A DNA stretch of 64,000 nt from Casuarina equisetifolia (Eukaryota; Streptophyta; Magnoliopsida; Fagales; Casuarinaceae). Shown piece by piece: positions 49,327 to 61,151 of the stretch (position 1 is the first letter of the stretch; every line of letters begins with the position of its first letter). The DNA is taken from assembly GCA_028551475.1 (NCBI GenBank), contig CM052358.1, positions 2,916,501 to 2,980,500 of the forward strand. The letters are read 5' to 3'. Made by a program: the position numbers and the translations under genes. Below the pieces are notes generated by a model. The model was not told the origin of the DNA and did no database searches. It worked only from the letters and a program-made list of their open reading frames with translations.

Positions 49327-52300
49327 CGTTCAGCCGCTACAAAAAAAGCTTAAGAGTAGAGAAACAGGTATAAGAACCCGTTGAAACAAATTTTGAGCTC
49401 GATTTAGAAGGAAACCAGAGAAGACATAGAGAAAGAGAGTAAAACTTCGATGAAACAATGGGCAGATGGAGTTGCAGGAGGAAGCGGAAGAAGCTGACAC
49501 AGTAGGGGCGGTTTGGAAGGCGTGGGGAAGACAGAAATGAAAGGAGTTGGAACATAACATGTCTTTTGTTTTTGGTTTGGTCTAGTTCCAGCGAGTGTGG
49601 TCTGGTAAATTGCTGGTCACACATTTCACAGTAAAAGAAGAAAGCGACCGCCGGAGAGAGAAAAAAAGAGCCGCTGCAGAGCCACCCACCTGCAGAGATA
49701 TTGGGTCGCTTCTTGTTTTACTGAATTATCCTTCCACTTACTTTTTCTTTTTCAGAGTTTGCACTCATGATATTCCTCCCTTGTACCATTAATGATACCA
49801 TGAATGCTACGTAGCATTAAAGAATGATCTTTTAATTTTTGAATTAATAAGTAAGTAAAATTTTTAAAGTGTTTAACCAGTTAACTTATTGATAAGCTAA
49901 CACAATAAGAAACTGAAGTAAAGTATTAAGATTTTGTTTAGCTTTATATAGTTTACAATCATATCAGGAAAGGCTAATTCGGGAAATAAAGTTCACGGGT
50001 TTGGTAGCGCAGGCTGGCCGAGGTGAAAAAGGTGGCACAAGTTGCGATGAGCTGGCAAAGAGCGCGACAGTTGGTAGGGTCCCACAAAACCCGGATTTAG
50101 GACTCGAAGATGAATCCACGACCGCCCGGTTAAAAATGCGTTGACCCCTATGACTTTGACCCCAAGTAACCGACGATCGCACGTCCAGTATTCCCGATTG
50201 AGTACGGCGCACTCGACCATTATTGTACTGGAAACCAGAGCCTCTCCCTGGACGCGCGTCACCGTACCCAACACCAAAATCAAGCAAGTAAATCTCGCAG
50301 TCAATTAAATCTCATGATGTTATCATTCCTAATTGATTGATTAGTCACGAGGTTACTTGAAATTTCCTAGTTTGTACGATGAATTGTTAGCACATCATCA
50401 TCAACCAAGGGAGAACACTGAATTATTACATATCATTAATATTTTACAATGAATTAAAAAGCTGGTATTTTCTTTTCTTAAGGTCAAAAGAGCTAGTGGT
50501 TGCCAAGTGTCGGCGTACTTGCTTGCAGCAAGAGTGCGATCTGTAGAAAAAACGCCACACGCGGCCTGCCGATACATGAGAATAGAAGAAGGGAACCGGG
50601 TAGGCCCGCACGTGGGCGGGGGACAACTGTAAATATATAACATCCAGCGGACAGGATGCCAGACGCCGCGACCGAGAAGGAAAGGCTGACTTATTTATTT
50701 TTACTCCCAAAAGGCATGAAATCTATTATAATTTCACTTCTCTTAATCTCTGGATTTTACGGGAATAATTAAAAAAACAAATATTTATTTCAGGCTGCCT
50801 CTTGAAGGGAATTGGTTCCGTAAATTGAAAAAGAAATGGGGCAGAGCGCTTTGCAGGTGGGTCCATCGGTGGCAGCGGAAGCACATGGAATTCGCTGGAA
50901 TTTTGATGATGCGACGTAACATAACAAGAAGTAACTATGGGTTTAAGGACCTTAATCATGGATGAAAGCCATTAGGGATTAGTTGAAATCGTGGTACTAA
51001 TTGTGATTATATTGCAGTTGTTTTTGTTGTTAGGGACCCGTCAGTCCAGACTGGAAGTGTCGTACAGTATAATGCTAAAGGTGCACTATCTTTCTTTAGC
51101 TTAAACACCAAATCTGTCCCACACCGCCTGGATCTTGTCTGGTTCTGGCTTTTATCTTTCAATCGAGGCAGGTGGGAAGGTATCATGATCGTATTTATGG
51201 TAATGCTCTGCACTGTGGGGTGTGGGCGCCATGGGGGGACATAGTTCTTCTGTGGCACTTAATCGTTTGATTCTGTACCTTCCACTGGAAGATTTCACGA
51301 ATCACCTTCGATCACAAGATCTCCAACACGGAAAAGAAAACGAATATTTATGTAACCATACTGGGCTGTAAGGTGATTGGGATCACAGTCCCGGTCTTTT
51401 TCACTTGCAAAAATCCAACACTATTATGGGCTTATTTGTTAAAAAGAAAGCGAAGAAATGACCCACAAGGAGAATGGATGAAGGTCCAGTCTAGGCTAGC
51501 TAGGTATTCAACTTAAAAAAGATGATATGAAAAGGTCATATAAAAGCCATTAAACCTTGAGCTGGTGCATAGGATCAACTTCATAGTAGCAGAATCTGTA
51601 GAACATGATTAACGGTGGTAAGTAAACATGCGTACATAAAATAGAATTGAAGATTGGAAGTTGTGCCAAATGCCTCAACAAGCTAAGGATTAGTAATACT
51701 AAGAGATGGTTGTTAGAAATTTTTTATGCACTCTAAATATTGAGAGAGTCAACGGTATCAAAATAAATTTTAACTCTAATTCCTACCACCAAAAAATCTC
51801 TACATAATCGATTGACAATAATTGGACACATATTCTTGTTGTACCTAACTGTTCAAACACTTTTCAGCCGGTTCGGCTTACTAGTAAACTGACAATGCAA
51901 GTAATCAAATTACTTTGTTTTAGGAAGGATTTTGCAAACGAATTAAAAAAAAGAAAAACAAAAAAAGGTACATCCTTTTTGGGAAATAGTTTAGTAATTT
52001 GCAAAACTCGTAATTTGTGAAGTAAATTTTATTTTTGTAACCTAAGATATTTGGAATCTAAATATTTATGAATGCCATTATTCATAAGGATATTAATGTC
52101 CACTGGGTCCGAATCAATCTAAGTTATTAATTAAATTTAGCAAAATATTTGCAACATTTTGAATTGCCTCAACTAAATTAATAATAAATTTATGAGGTAG
52201 ACATCATCAATACCATTTGATTAAGTATAGTTGCACAAAATTTCAAGTCGTGTATTCTTTTTTTAAAACAAATGACATTAAGTACTGATTGGCTACTTTT

Positions 52301-53540
52301 TTTTCTCATCTTTACTATTCCTTAATTGTCAAATTTTATTTGTTTAAACCATGTTTTGGGTATCTTATTTTGTAGTCATAGATGAAATTCTAGCACACGT
52401 TTGTTTACAATTAATTTAATGCAATACCAATACTTTGTTGTTTCAATAAAAAAAATCTTTGTGAAACCTATTTTCTAAGAAATCATATTTTTTATTAGCA
52501 ACCAAAATTCTAAAAGTGATATTGTAAGCATTTTAGTCTTCCATTGGCTTACATTACTTATCCACCCAAAAAATCATAAATAAATTTATTTTTCAGTGAG
52601 GGGTATATAAAAAAATTAATTAAAAAGAAAAACCAAAACTAATGTTAATTATCGAGACTCAAAGGGAGAAGGCAAGGAGCCACGTGTTACCATTTAAAAT
52701 TTAGGACATTCCAAGGTATGCATAGCCATATATGTAAAATAAAACTTTATGAATCCCTTATAGTAAAAATTAAATAATAAAAAAATGTATTTCTAACTTA
52801 GCAATTCGAAAATTTCATACACAGTCTTGATTTTTAATAGACATGAGCACCCAAATCCCCTTGCAATGTAGTAGATTTAGTTCCCATTTTTATATTACAG
52901 GATTGTCACAAACAACCATAGAAGGTGATGGTACAACACCCATATTTTATTTTTTATTTTTTAGAAGATGAGAGACATCTATTCAAGCAAAGTGGATTTT
53001 GGTAATATCCATGTATACGAATCAAGTAGAGGAGCTGAAACAGCAAAGAAGAATTCAAATTTCAACTGCTTACTCCTTATACAGGCTGTGAACCAACAAA
53101 CATGTAAACCTAATCAAGTATCCTCCAATAATATTTTCCTCTGTATCTTTGGTAGATCTAGAGATCAGAGTCTAATGCATGTGGTTCTTGATCTAATTTC
53201 CGGTGGGGGGCCAACGTAGGATGCATGTGACTGACCGTTTCCTAGAGCTACTTTATTACTTCATCCAGAATCTCTTGAATTAACTTTTCAAGCAATAGGC
53301 AAAATGTTGTTAACCCATCAAGTTGCCAACATTGCTATTGTACCTTTTTGCCTATTAGAAGACGTAAACCAGTGATTAGCAAACAAGACCATAAAGGTCA
53401 ACTTTTTAAGAAAAAGTATATGGGAAAAAAGAAAAAGCAAAAGAGAGCAAGTGTAGTTCCTTATGCCCCCACGCATACCTACCCAACAGAAAAATGGTGG
53501 GTCATTACTCTTTTTCATTTAATTTTTTTTTTAACATTTA
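49327..53540. other. Upstream region of the LYK3-like gene and AT-rich spacer
   Basis: The first 300 bases are the leader and promoter of the LYK3-like gene, with pyrimidine/purine tracts. From about 49980 to 50680 the DNA is GC-richer, with two TTGACC W-box cores at about 50141 and 50154 and a G-box CACGTG at 50609-50614. Open frames there match nothing known. From about 51700 to 53300 it is AT-rich and I see no gene. Confidence 0.55.
49803..49818. repeat. Perfect 16-bp palindrome
   Basis: AATGCTACGTAGCATT reads the same on both strands. It lies about 480 bases upstream of the LYK3-like start codon. It could be a symmetric binding site, or chance in AT-rich DNA. Confidence 0.7.
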
Positions 53541-53559
53541 ACAACAATTTTAAAGAGAA

Positions 53560-54095
53560 TGTACCAAAAAATAATACTTTGAACATAGGAAACAAGATAC
53601 AATATGTAATTGGTCACCTCCGTTTTAGAAGACTTAAAAAGCTCCGTGAAGAAAACATCTGACCTCCAGTTTCTGTAAACGAAGGAATAATTGTATCTTC
53701 TACTTAAAATACTCTTTCTGGCTGCCATTATCTCAAACTATTTGTTTTTTTTTTTACATTTTTATTTCCAGCTATTTCGATTAGAGAATGTTTATGTTCA
53801 ATGAAAACTTGTTTTCGTAGATTTGTTTCCACATTGACGCTAATCTTTTTGGCTTTTGTTTCATCAATGTTCTTATACACAAAAACCTATTTCATGCTTT
53901 ATTTCCTTGCGCATTATCTTCAATCAATTTGTTATATTACATTTTTGTTTTCAATTACTTTGATTAGAGAATTTGTTTGGTGTTCTATTTTCGGAGATCT
54001 GTTTCCACAGTATATCTGATCTATTTACATTTTTATTTCTAATTATTTCGATTAGAGAATCTGTTTAGTGTTCTATTTCCAAAAATCTGTACTAT
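53560..54095 (+). repeat. Left inverted arm of the foldback-like element
   Basis: Ends in about two copies of an 80-85 bp subrepeat with 'gattagagaat(c/t)tgttt', then 'tctgtttccacagtatatc', then 'tgatctatttacattttt'. The outer part carries 'gaagacttaaaaagctcc' and 'gacctccagtttctgtaa', both matched in the right arm. Confidence 0.8.
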
Positions 54096-54194
54096 ATCCA
54101 ATATGTGGGTATAAAAGTTACATCATGCAATCATTAGTCATTATGAAAGTTATGGATCACAAGGCTTCTATAACTCCAAGTGTGTCATTTTAAA

Positions 54195-54480
54195 TCTTAA
54201 ACCGACACCCCTGGTAAGCCCTCGAGGCCCAACTCCCCTGGACAGCCCTCGCAACCCGACACCCTTAGCAGGCCCCCAAGGCTCGGCACCCTTGGATGGC
54301 CCCCAAGGCCCGACTCCTCTGGACGGTGGTGCCCACGGCCCAACTCCCCTAGACGGCACCCACAGCTCGACACCTTTGGACGGCCCCCGAGACCTGGCAC
54401 CCCTTTGAGGCCCAACACACCACGCGGCCCATATCCCTGATGGCACACTTCCCGTGGACAAAGTAGCTCAGGCAAGCGGC
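54195..54480 (-). repeat. GC-rich minisatellite, left inner flank
   Basis: About nine imperfect units of 27-33 bp of the type 'cgacacccctggacggccc' plus 'ccaaggcc'. The array is far richer in GC than the surrounding sequence. It keeps overlapping frames open on the minus strand (54168-54490), but these are translations of a repeat and not supported as genes. Confidence 0.8.
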
Positions 54481-56094
54481 CCATGCCCAATAATGGCGTT
54501 TCGTTATTCTATCTTAGCTAAACTCATACTATACTCATTAAATTTCTCCCAATAATACCTTAGTATATTTTATTCTCTATGCTTTAAACTGATACCATGA
54601 TTTTTCTAAATTTCTACTTTCTCTATGCTTTAGAAGTCTATTTTGATTAAAATTTTTTTACTATTAACTATTCTAATCAAATCCTCCCCAACCTATTTAA
54701 CACAATCATGAAACTTTGTAGAGCCTGAAAGCAAGAAAATAAAAATAAAAAAATAAAAGAGAGACCTACAAGGCACTAAGGCCATGAAAAGCCTTACATT
54801 TATGATGGTTCACGTCCGAGCAGGTTCATTTTAGGCTAAGAACTTCAAAAATTAAACAAAAGGTGAACAAACTTAAAATCGAGTATGCAACGAAAATATA
54901 AACTTAAACAAAATGAAGGACCATTTATAAATTTCTAGCCAAGACCTACAAAGCACTAAGGCTAAGAAATAATAAAAAAAAAGGCCCATTTAAAATGGCA
55001 TATTCATTTGCGACCTTTAGAAAACATCCAAATTATGTCCTCCATTTAGAAGACATCCAAAAAGCTCCCGTCATAGGTATGCTTTACAATCTTTTCCAAT
55101 GTACATTTCTTGTAGACTTTTGTTTCTGTTCAAAACCTTAAAGTATTAGGTGGAATTTTTTTATCACTTATAAGCTTAAGAGTCCATCCTTATGTTTTCA
55201 ATATAAGACAACACCCACCCTTAGAACTTTTCTAACTTGTATAGTAACATAAGCATTGCAAGTGATTTGAAGCTTAATTTTAAGGCATGAAGGATTATAA
55301 AGCAGACGCTCATCCCTATCTCTAATACTATATTAAAATGTAAGAGTTTATCTCAAAACTTTAAGACAATAGGTTAATAATTTTCATCACTTATAAGACT
55401 ATAAATCCATTCTTTTGCTTCTAATATGGAACAACACTCATATTTAACAATAGGTGAAAGATGATGGAACCAACAAAAATTGAGACATAACTTAAATATA
55501 CTTTTTTTTTCTTGCCCTAAGACAATATCCTTGGCTTTTAATCATTACTATAAAGCAAAAAGAGAGGCAATACTTGTTTAATGTCTTAGAAAATTGTTAT
55601 TACATGGAAAGAATTGTGTGTAGTAAAGTGGGAAAAGACCTCAGCACTTTTCTATGTATTTTTAAAATTATCATCAACTAAAGAAGTTTTCTATTTTTAT
55701 TTTAAATTGACTTTAATTTTCATCAAGTAGGAAAAAATTTCAGCACTTCTCCATCTATTTTCAAAATTATCATCAACTAAAGAAGTTTTTCATTTTTATT
55801 TTTATTTTTATTTTAAATTGACTTTAATTTTCATTAAGTAGGAAAAAACCTCAGCAATTTTCCATTTGTTTCTCTTTGTCCCTCCATTTCTCCCTCCCTC
55901 ACTTCATATGATCTTTACCTCCACCACTCTCTCTTGGATCAAACTTTTTTGAGTACATTCTCCTTTCTTTCTCTCTCCTTCTTCCTTTGTCTTTAATTAT
56001 TTTTTTGTTTTAGATTTAGAGCATATATAAGAAGTAAGTTTTCTAATTTTTAAATGATACATTTAGACTGATGAAACATATCTAATGATAGAGG

Positions 56095-56290
56095 CACTTT
56101 TATGTCTTTTAGACCTCAACACTTTTATAGGTGCTTGCCACTCAGGCTTGCAATGGGTTCTGTGCCACACGGGCCTGCTAAGGGTGTTAGGCCACACGAG
56201 TCAACTAGGGGTGTTGCAAGTGTTGGGCTCGCTGGTGCGCTTGGGTCGACTAGACCTAAGGTGTCTAGGCCAACTACTGGTTGTGGATTC
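56095..56290 (+). repeat. GC-rich minisatellite, right inner flank (inverted relative to the left one)
   Basis: Shorter array of about six imperfect units with 'gggcctgctaagggtgtt' and 'ggccacacgagtcaac'. Its reverse complement matches the left array, sharing 'acacccttagcaggccc'. The pair shows that the inverted arms reach further inward than the AT-rich part. Confidence 0.75.
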
Positions 56291-56389
56291 TTAAAATAAT
56301 AAATTAACATAGTAAAATAAATATAAGAAATTCTTAAATATTTTTATGTTAAGAATCAACGTATCCAATCTAATAAGGAAACAGATATC

Positions 56390-57030
56390 TGGAAATAGAC
56401 AAAAACTTGCAGATTAGAGATATAACATGAAAATAAAACACCAAATAGATTCTCTAATCGAAATAATTGAAAACAAAAATGTAAATAGATCGGATATACT
56501 GTGGAAACAGATCTCCGAAAACAAAATACCAAACAGATTCTCTGATTGAAGTAATTGGAAACAAAAATGTAAATAGATCGGATGTACTGTGGAAACAAAT
56601 CTCCGGAAACAAAACACCAAATAGATTCTCTAATCGAAGTAATTGGAAACAAAAAATGTGATACAACAAATTGATTGGAGATAATGCGCAAGGAAATAGA
56701 GCATAAAATAAGTTTTTGTGTACAGGAACATTGATGAAACAAAAGCCAAAGAGATCAACGTCAATGCGGAAACAGATCTACAGAAATAGATTTTCATTAA
56801 ACATAAACATTCTCTAATTGACATAGCTAGAAACAAAAATGTAAAAAAAAACAAATAGTTTGAGATAATGGCAGCCTAAAAGAGTATTTTAAGTAAAAGA
56901 TACCAATATTCCTTCACTTACAGAAACTGGAGGTCGGATGTTTTCTTCATGGAACTTTTTAAGTCTTCTAAAATGGAGGTGGCCAATTATATATCGTATC
57001 TTATTTCTATGTTTAAAAAATAAGGTGGAA
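56390..57030 (-). repeat. Right inverted arm of the foldback-like element
   Basis: Reverse complement of the left arm, but about 100 bases longer because it holds three copies of the 80-85 bp subrepeat (repeat starts near 56440, 56525 and 56610). The difference in copy number between arms shows expansion or loss after insertion. Confidence 0.8.
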
Positions 57031-57229
57031 TTTATGCTTCGTATAGTGACATCAAGAGCCATATAGCCAAATGTAGCAACCCTATAAGTGAATTCCAAGC
57101 CCTAAATCACTTCCAAATTCTTAAATTAATCTTATTATTAGAAATTATTATTTTCAATGACTATAAATATGGAGTGTACATCTTATTAATTGTTGAAGTG
57201 TACATTTACTTGCTTCTTTGAAATCTATG

Positions 57230-57330
57230 CATCATAAAACCACAATGTAACAAGGTTAAGGCATGAAAATGATGTGTTATCTTCTTAGAAAGGCATTTAT
57301 CTATATATAGGGCATAAATAATAAAAAGCT
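57230..57330 (+). repeat. Direct duplicate of 59140-59230
   Basis: Both contain 'acaatgtaac/gctaaggttaagg', 'atgaaaatga', and 'ggcatttatctatata' followed by 'aggg'. They lie 1.9 kb apart in the same orientation, so this part of the field was duplicated as a block. Confidence 0.65.
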
Positions 57331-57829
57331 TATTAAGAGAAAAATAACTAATTAGTCCATTCAAGTGATGTGTGTTTTAGTTAACTGGAAAGATGTGTAT
57401 TTATTTGATAAGGATATTATATCTCTTAAGCTAAATTATTCAACAAACTCTACAATGAACTCTAAATAGGCCTTTCTTTTGTTTTTAATATGCATAACAA
57501 AAATGGGCGAAGTCTGTTATTCTCGTTGAAAGAAAAAACTATCACTTAGTAGTCCTCAAGTTTTATTAAGCAATACATTTTCCAAATTCTCAAGCTTCTT
57601 AACTTAGTCAAAATAGATAAGAAACGTCATTTTAATCCTTTCTTGCTCAAACATGATTAGCCTTGAACTAGGCCAGTGACTCAATTCATTTCACAAGCAC
57701 ATAACAAAATAATGTCAGAGACATCACCAATTATGGCTAACAACTGTTACAAGTAGCTAGAGCATTTTGCCAACTATTTATTCTATGTTTATTCTCTTTT
57801 TTTCTTTTCTCTATTCATGTATAACATTT

Positions 57830-58235
57830 TTACAATCTCTGTTTATCCTCTTAATTTTCCTTTATTGTTCATTTATGGCATTTCAATTAGAATCTTTGTT
57901 TATTCTCTTGCTTCTTCTTCAACGTTCATTTATGGCATTTCTATGTTCTCTATTTATTCTTTTGTATTTTCTTCATTGTTCATTTATAACATTTCTATGA
58001 TCTCTTTTTATTCTCTTAATTTTTCTTCATTGTTCATTTGCAGCACCTTTATTATATTCTTTGTTTATTCTCTTGCTTTTTCTTCAATGTTCATTTACAA
58101 CATTTCTACAATCTTTGTTTATTCTCTAGCCTTTTTTTATCATTATTCATTTACAACATTTCTACAATCTTTGTTTATTCTCTTTCTTTTTCTTCATTGT
58201 TCACTTACAACATTTCATTGATCTCTATATATCTC
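57830..58235 (+). repeat. Pyrimidine-rich minisatellite, about seven units of 50-60 bp
   Basis: Units follow the pattern 'gttcatttacaacatttcta', 'caatctttgtttattctctt', 'gctttttcttcatt'. The strand asymmetry (T-rich on plus) keeps several frames open at 57767-58298, but the predicted peptides are simple repeats with no domain. Confidence 0.85.
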
Positions 58236-59374
58236 TTATTTATCTCTATTTATTTTTTTTTATTTTCCTTATTTAATAAGGGCAAGTTTAGTATTTGAAT
58301 ATTATTTGCATCAATGGTTTGGTCAATCATGAATGATTAATTATGAAACCATTTATTCTCCTAAACTTTTGTATTCTCTTGTTTTTAGATGGATAAACTC
58401 TCATACTCATTACAAAAAAAAATTATAAGATTATGTAAATGGAACTTATTTTCAATTGAATGAAGAAACAATAAAATTGTGTGAATTAAACTTATTCCTA
58501 ATTTATGCTATTGTTGTTTTGGTTTTTGGAAAATGGTGAGTTGACTTAGGCTGAGCTTAGTAGTTGCTCTAGGATTGGTTGAAAGCATACCTTGATCTTA
58601 TTCATGTTGTTGTTCTTCTTTTAAGCCTACCTTTTTCTCTAAAATAAAACCTATAGTGCATTATTTGAATAGCCTTCTTAGCCAAATAATAAAAGCCCAA
58701 TACATAAAAATCTTAAGAATTAAGCAACCTAAAAAAAAAAAAGGAAGAGAAAAAAGTATATAATGAAAAAAGAAGTTAATAGATGTATTACCTTTACATG
58801 GTATTTAATGTAGGCATAGATATTCTAATCTTTTATCTTAGACTTGGTGTGAATGAATAAATGTATAAATTTTGGCATAAATTTATTAGACTAAGCTTAT
58901 TTAAACTTTTGCTTATATAAAAGAAATCTTAAAATTAGCTGTTGTTTTCCTAAATTATAAAAGGCACCTTATAGTGTTAAAGTTTCCATTAAAATGCATA
59001 ATTAAAGGTGCCTATTAGAGTGTTCAAGACATAATATTTAAGCCTAGAGTATTTTTGTTCTATTTGTGTGAACTTGTGGTTAGCTTTATTATAATCTATT
59101 AGTTGCATTGTAATTAGATATTCAATTTATACATGTTACACAACAATGTAGCTAGGTTAAGGAATGAAAATGACATGAGCTATCTATTTAGAGGGGCATT
59201 TATCTATATAAGGGGAATGAGAGAATGTTGAATAGGAACCCTAAGAAATACAAAGTAAAGGCGCTAAAATGGCCAAAATGAAAAAATATATAGGCATGTA
59301 AAAAAATTTATAGGCATAGTAAGTTGATTCCTAACCCTAAATCACTTCCAAAGTGAAACCATTTTTATTTTACT

Positions 59375-59580
59375 AGCTTTATTAAACTAATACAATGTTT
59401 TACTATGCATTCTACTTTCTCTATGCTTAAATTCCCCTATTTGTAGTGACACTTAGGAATATCTATATTTCTTATATGCTTTATTAAACTAATATTATGT
59501 CTTACTATGCATTCTACATTCTTTATGCTTAAATTTCCTTAGTTGCAATGATACGTAAGAATATCTTTAATATACATCTA
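59375..59580 (+). repeat. Tandem duplication, unit about 103 bp
   Basis: Two adjacent copies share 'gctttattaaactaata', 'actatgcattctac', 'ctttatgcttaaatt' and a following 'gaatatct'. A related but more diverged block lies inside the foldback-like element near 54560-54640. Confidence 0.75.
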
Positions 59581-59599
59581 TTATCCCCATAACTTTGTT

Positions 59600-59880
59600 C
59601 CCTACCCAATTCACATAATCATTAAAAATAAACATTTGAAAGCAAATAAAAGGAAACAAAACACTAAGGTTGAAAGATGAAAAGGTTCCCTTTACTTTTT
59701 TGTTGGCTATGGTTCATGTCTCCTTTGAAATATGTTTGTCTATGAACACTCTACATACATGCAACAAAGGATGCACACACTTAGAACTAAGTTGCAACAG
59801 AAATAGAAATTCAAACAAAAAGAAGGAATACCTATAAGTTTCTACCGGACCCAATTCACAAGATCATTAAAAATAAACAT
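59600..59880 (+). repeat. Copy of the foldback-element core, direct orientation
   Basis: Matches the core of the foldback-like element at about 54680-54960: both have 'cacaatcat'/'cataatcatt', then 'gaaagcaa..aaa', 'cactaagg', 'gaaaagg/gcc', 'tggttca(c/t)gtc', and a run ending 'tataaatttct'/'tataagtttct'. The copies are clearly related but much changed. The same element family therefore occurs at least twice here. Confidence 0.6.
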
Positions 59881-60780
59881 TTGAAAAAATCAAAGGACTT
59901 TCAAAAGCATAGAAAAGCTTACCAATAAGCACTTATTTTATTATTAATATGTAGAAATTCTAAAAATGTTGAACATGAATCCTAAGAAATACAAAGTAAA
60001 GGCATTGAGGTGCCCAAAACATAAAGAGAGGATTCATACTGAGATTGATGAAAGATGTACAAGTCCAGTAAATTGATTCCACAGCACCTTGTAGTTCCAA
60101 ATCATTCCCAAATTCCCTAAATTAAAATGTAAAAGAAAATATTGACTTTTATGTTTATAGTTATTATGCTACCACGGTTTGTAAAGATTCTAAAAAAATT
60201 CTCTTTCTTGAGAAAAGAAACAAGCAAACAATCAAAAGAAAGAATGCCAAGCAACATAAATATTGGCTACTACATAGGTGAGGATAAGTCAAGTTCAACA
60301 AAAAGACATTTTATTTCCACAAATAATGGTAGAATTGATATGCTAAAACTATTTTGATTTCTTTGGCCTTTGACTTTATCTCTTGTTTACCAAAAGAGGA
60401 AAAGTAAGAATATTGTTTAATCTTGAAATTTTGAGCAAATGTCTTAGAATTTTAATATGATAATATAGATGTAAATTTATTTAAAAGTATAATTAAGATC
60501 AATTAACAAAATCATTTTCTCTTTCTTAATTACAAAACATGAAAATTGGGCATTCATTGATGTTGGAAAAATATTTACTTCAATTTTGCTATGTAAATTA
60601 CATATATCACTTCAACGATAAAATAAAAAAATAGAGCATGAACTCTTATCCAATGAAATAAAAAAATAAAAGAGAAATTGATAAAATATAATCGAAGCCC
60701 ATGATAGAAATCAGTAAAATTTGACAAAAATGATTCAATGTTTTTTCTATCATTAAAGAGAAGAAGAAGAAAGACTAGTA

Positions 60781-61151
60781 GCTTGTAAAGGCTTTGGTCA
60801 TTCCTTCTCGACCACGTTTGGAGCAAAGAGATTTTGTTGGTTTTGGATTAGTAGCTTGCAAGGGCTTCGGCCCAAGTGGTGTTGTAAGAGCTTCGGTCCA
60901 AGTGTAGTAAGGGCTTTAGCCAAGCAATGTAAAGGTTCCGAACCCAAGTGTTGTAAAGGCTTCCATCAAATGTGGTGTAGGGGTTCTGGCCTAATGATTG
61001 TAGAGCTATGGCCCAAGTGTTGTAAGGTTTCGGCCTAAGTTCCATAAGGGCTTAGGCTCGTGTTTGTAAGGGCTTCGGCCATTGCACTATAAGAGCTTCG
61101 GCCTAAGTGTGGTAAGAACTTCGACCCATACCTTGTAAGGGCTTTGCCCAC
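60781..61151 (+). repeat. Minisatellite, about twelve units near 30 bp
   Basis: Units follow 'taagggcttcggcccaagtg' plus 'ttg', with many small changes. Open frames on both strands inside it come from the repeat and are not supported as genes. Its GC content stands out from the AT-rich surroundings, as do the minisatellites of the foldback-like element. Confidence 0.85.

Larger units (their letters stand above)
53560..57030. mobile_element. Foldback/MULE-like non-autonomous DNA element with long inverted arms
   Basis: The left arm (about 53560-54095) and right arm (about 56390-57030) are long inverted repeats of each other. For instance, the left 'aaacaagatacaatatgtaa' has its counterpart in reverse near 56980-57005. 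The 'tcatcaatgttc' and 'ccttgcgcattatct' segments of the left arm return in reverse near 56730 and 56680. The similarity continues inward to GC-rich minisatellites at 54195-54480 and 56095-56290, also in opposite orientation. The core (54490-56085) is AT-rich and shows no transposase. Long arms built of subrepeats are typical of foldback elements and some Mutator-like elements. Exact ends and target-site duplication could not be fixed by eye. Arm divergence suggests an old insertion. Confidence 0.75.

Noticed and set aside
54168-54490. Two overlapping 97-codon frames rich in Gly and Pro
   Set aside because: They are translations of a GC-rich minisatellite, open in more than one frame because of the repeat.
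56356-56854. Several minus-strand frames of about 70-130 codons with repeated 'FVSTVHPIYLHFCF'-like wording
   Set aside because: They are translations of the subrepeats in the right arm of the foldback-like element and have no domain.
57767-58298. Hydrophobic frames of up to 134 codons that look like membrane proteins
   Set aside because: They come from a T-rich minisatellite; Phe, Leu and Ile codons follow from base composition.
60781-61151. Possible CRISPR-like array of 30-bp units
   Set aside because: Units are directly adjacent with no unique spacers, and the DNA is plant nuclear; it is a minisatellite.
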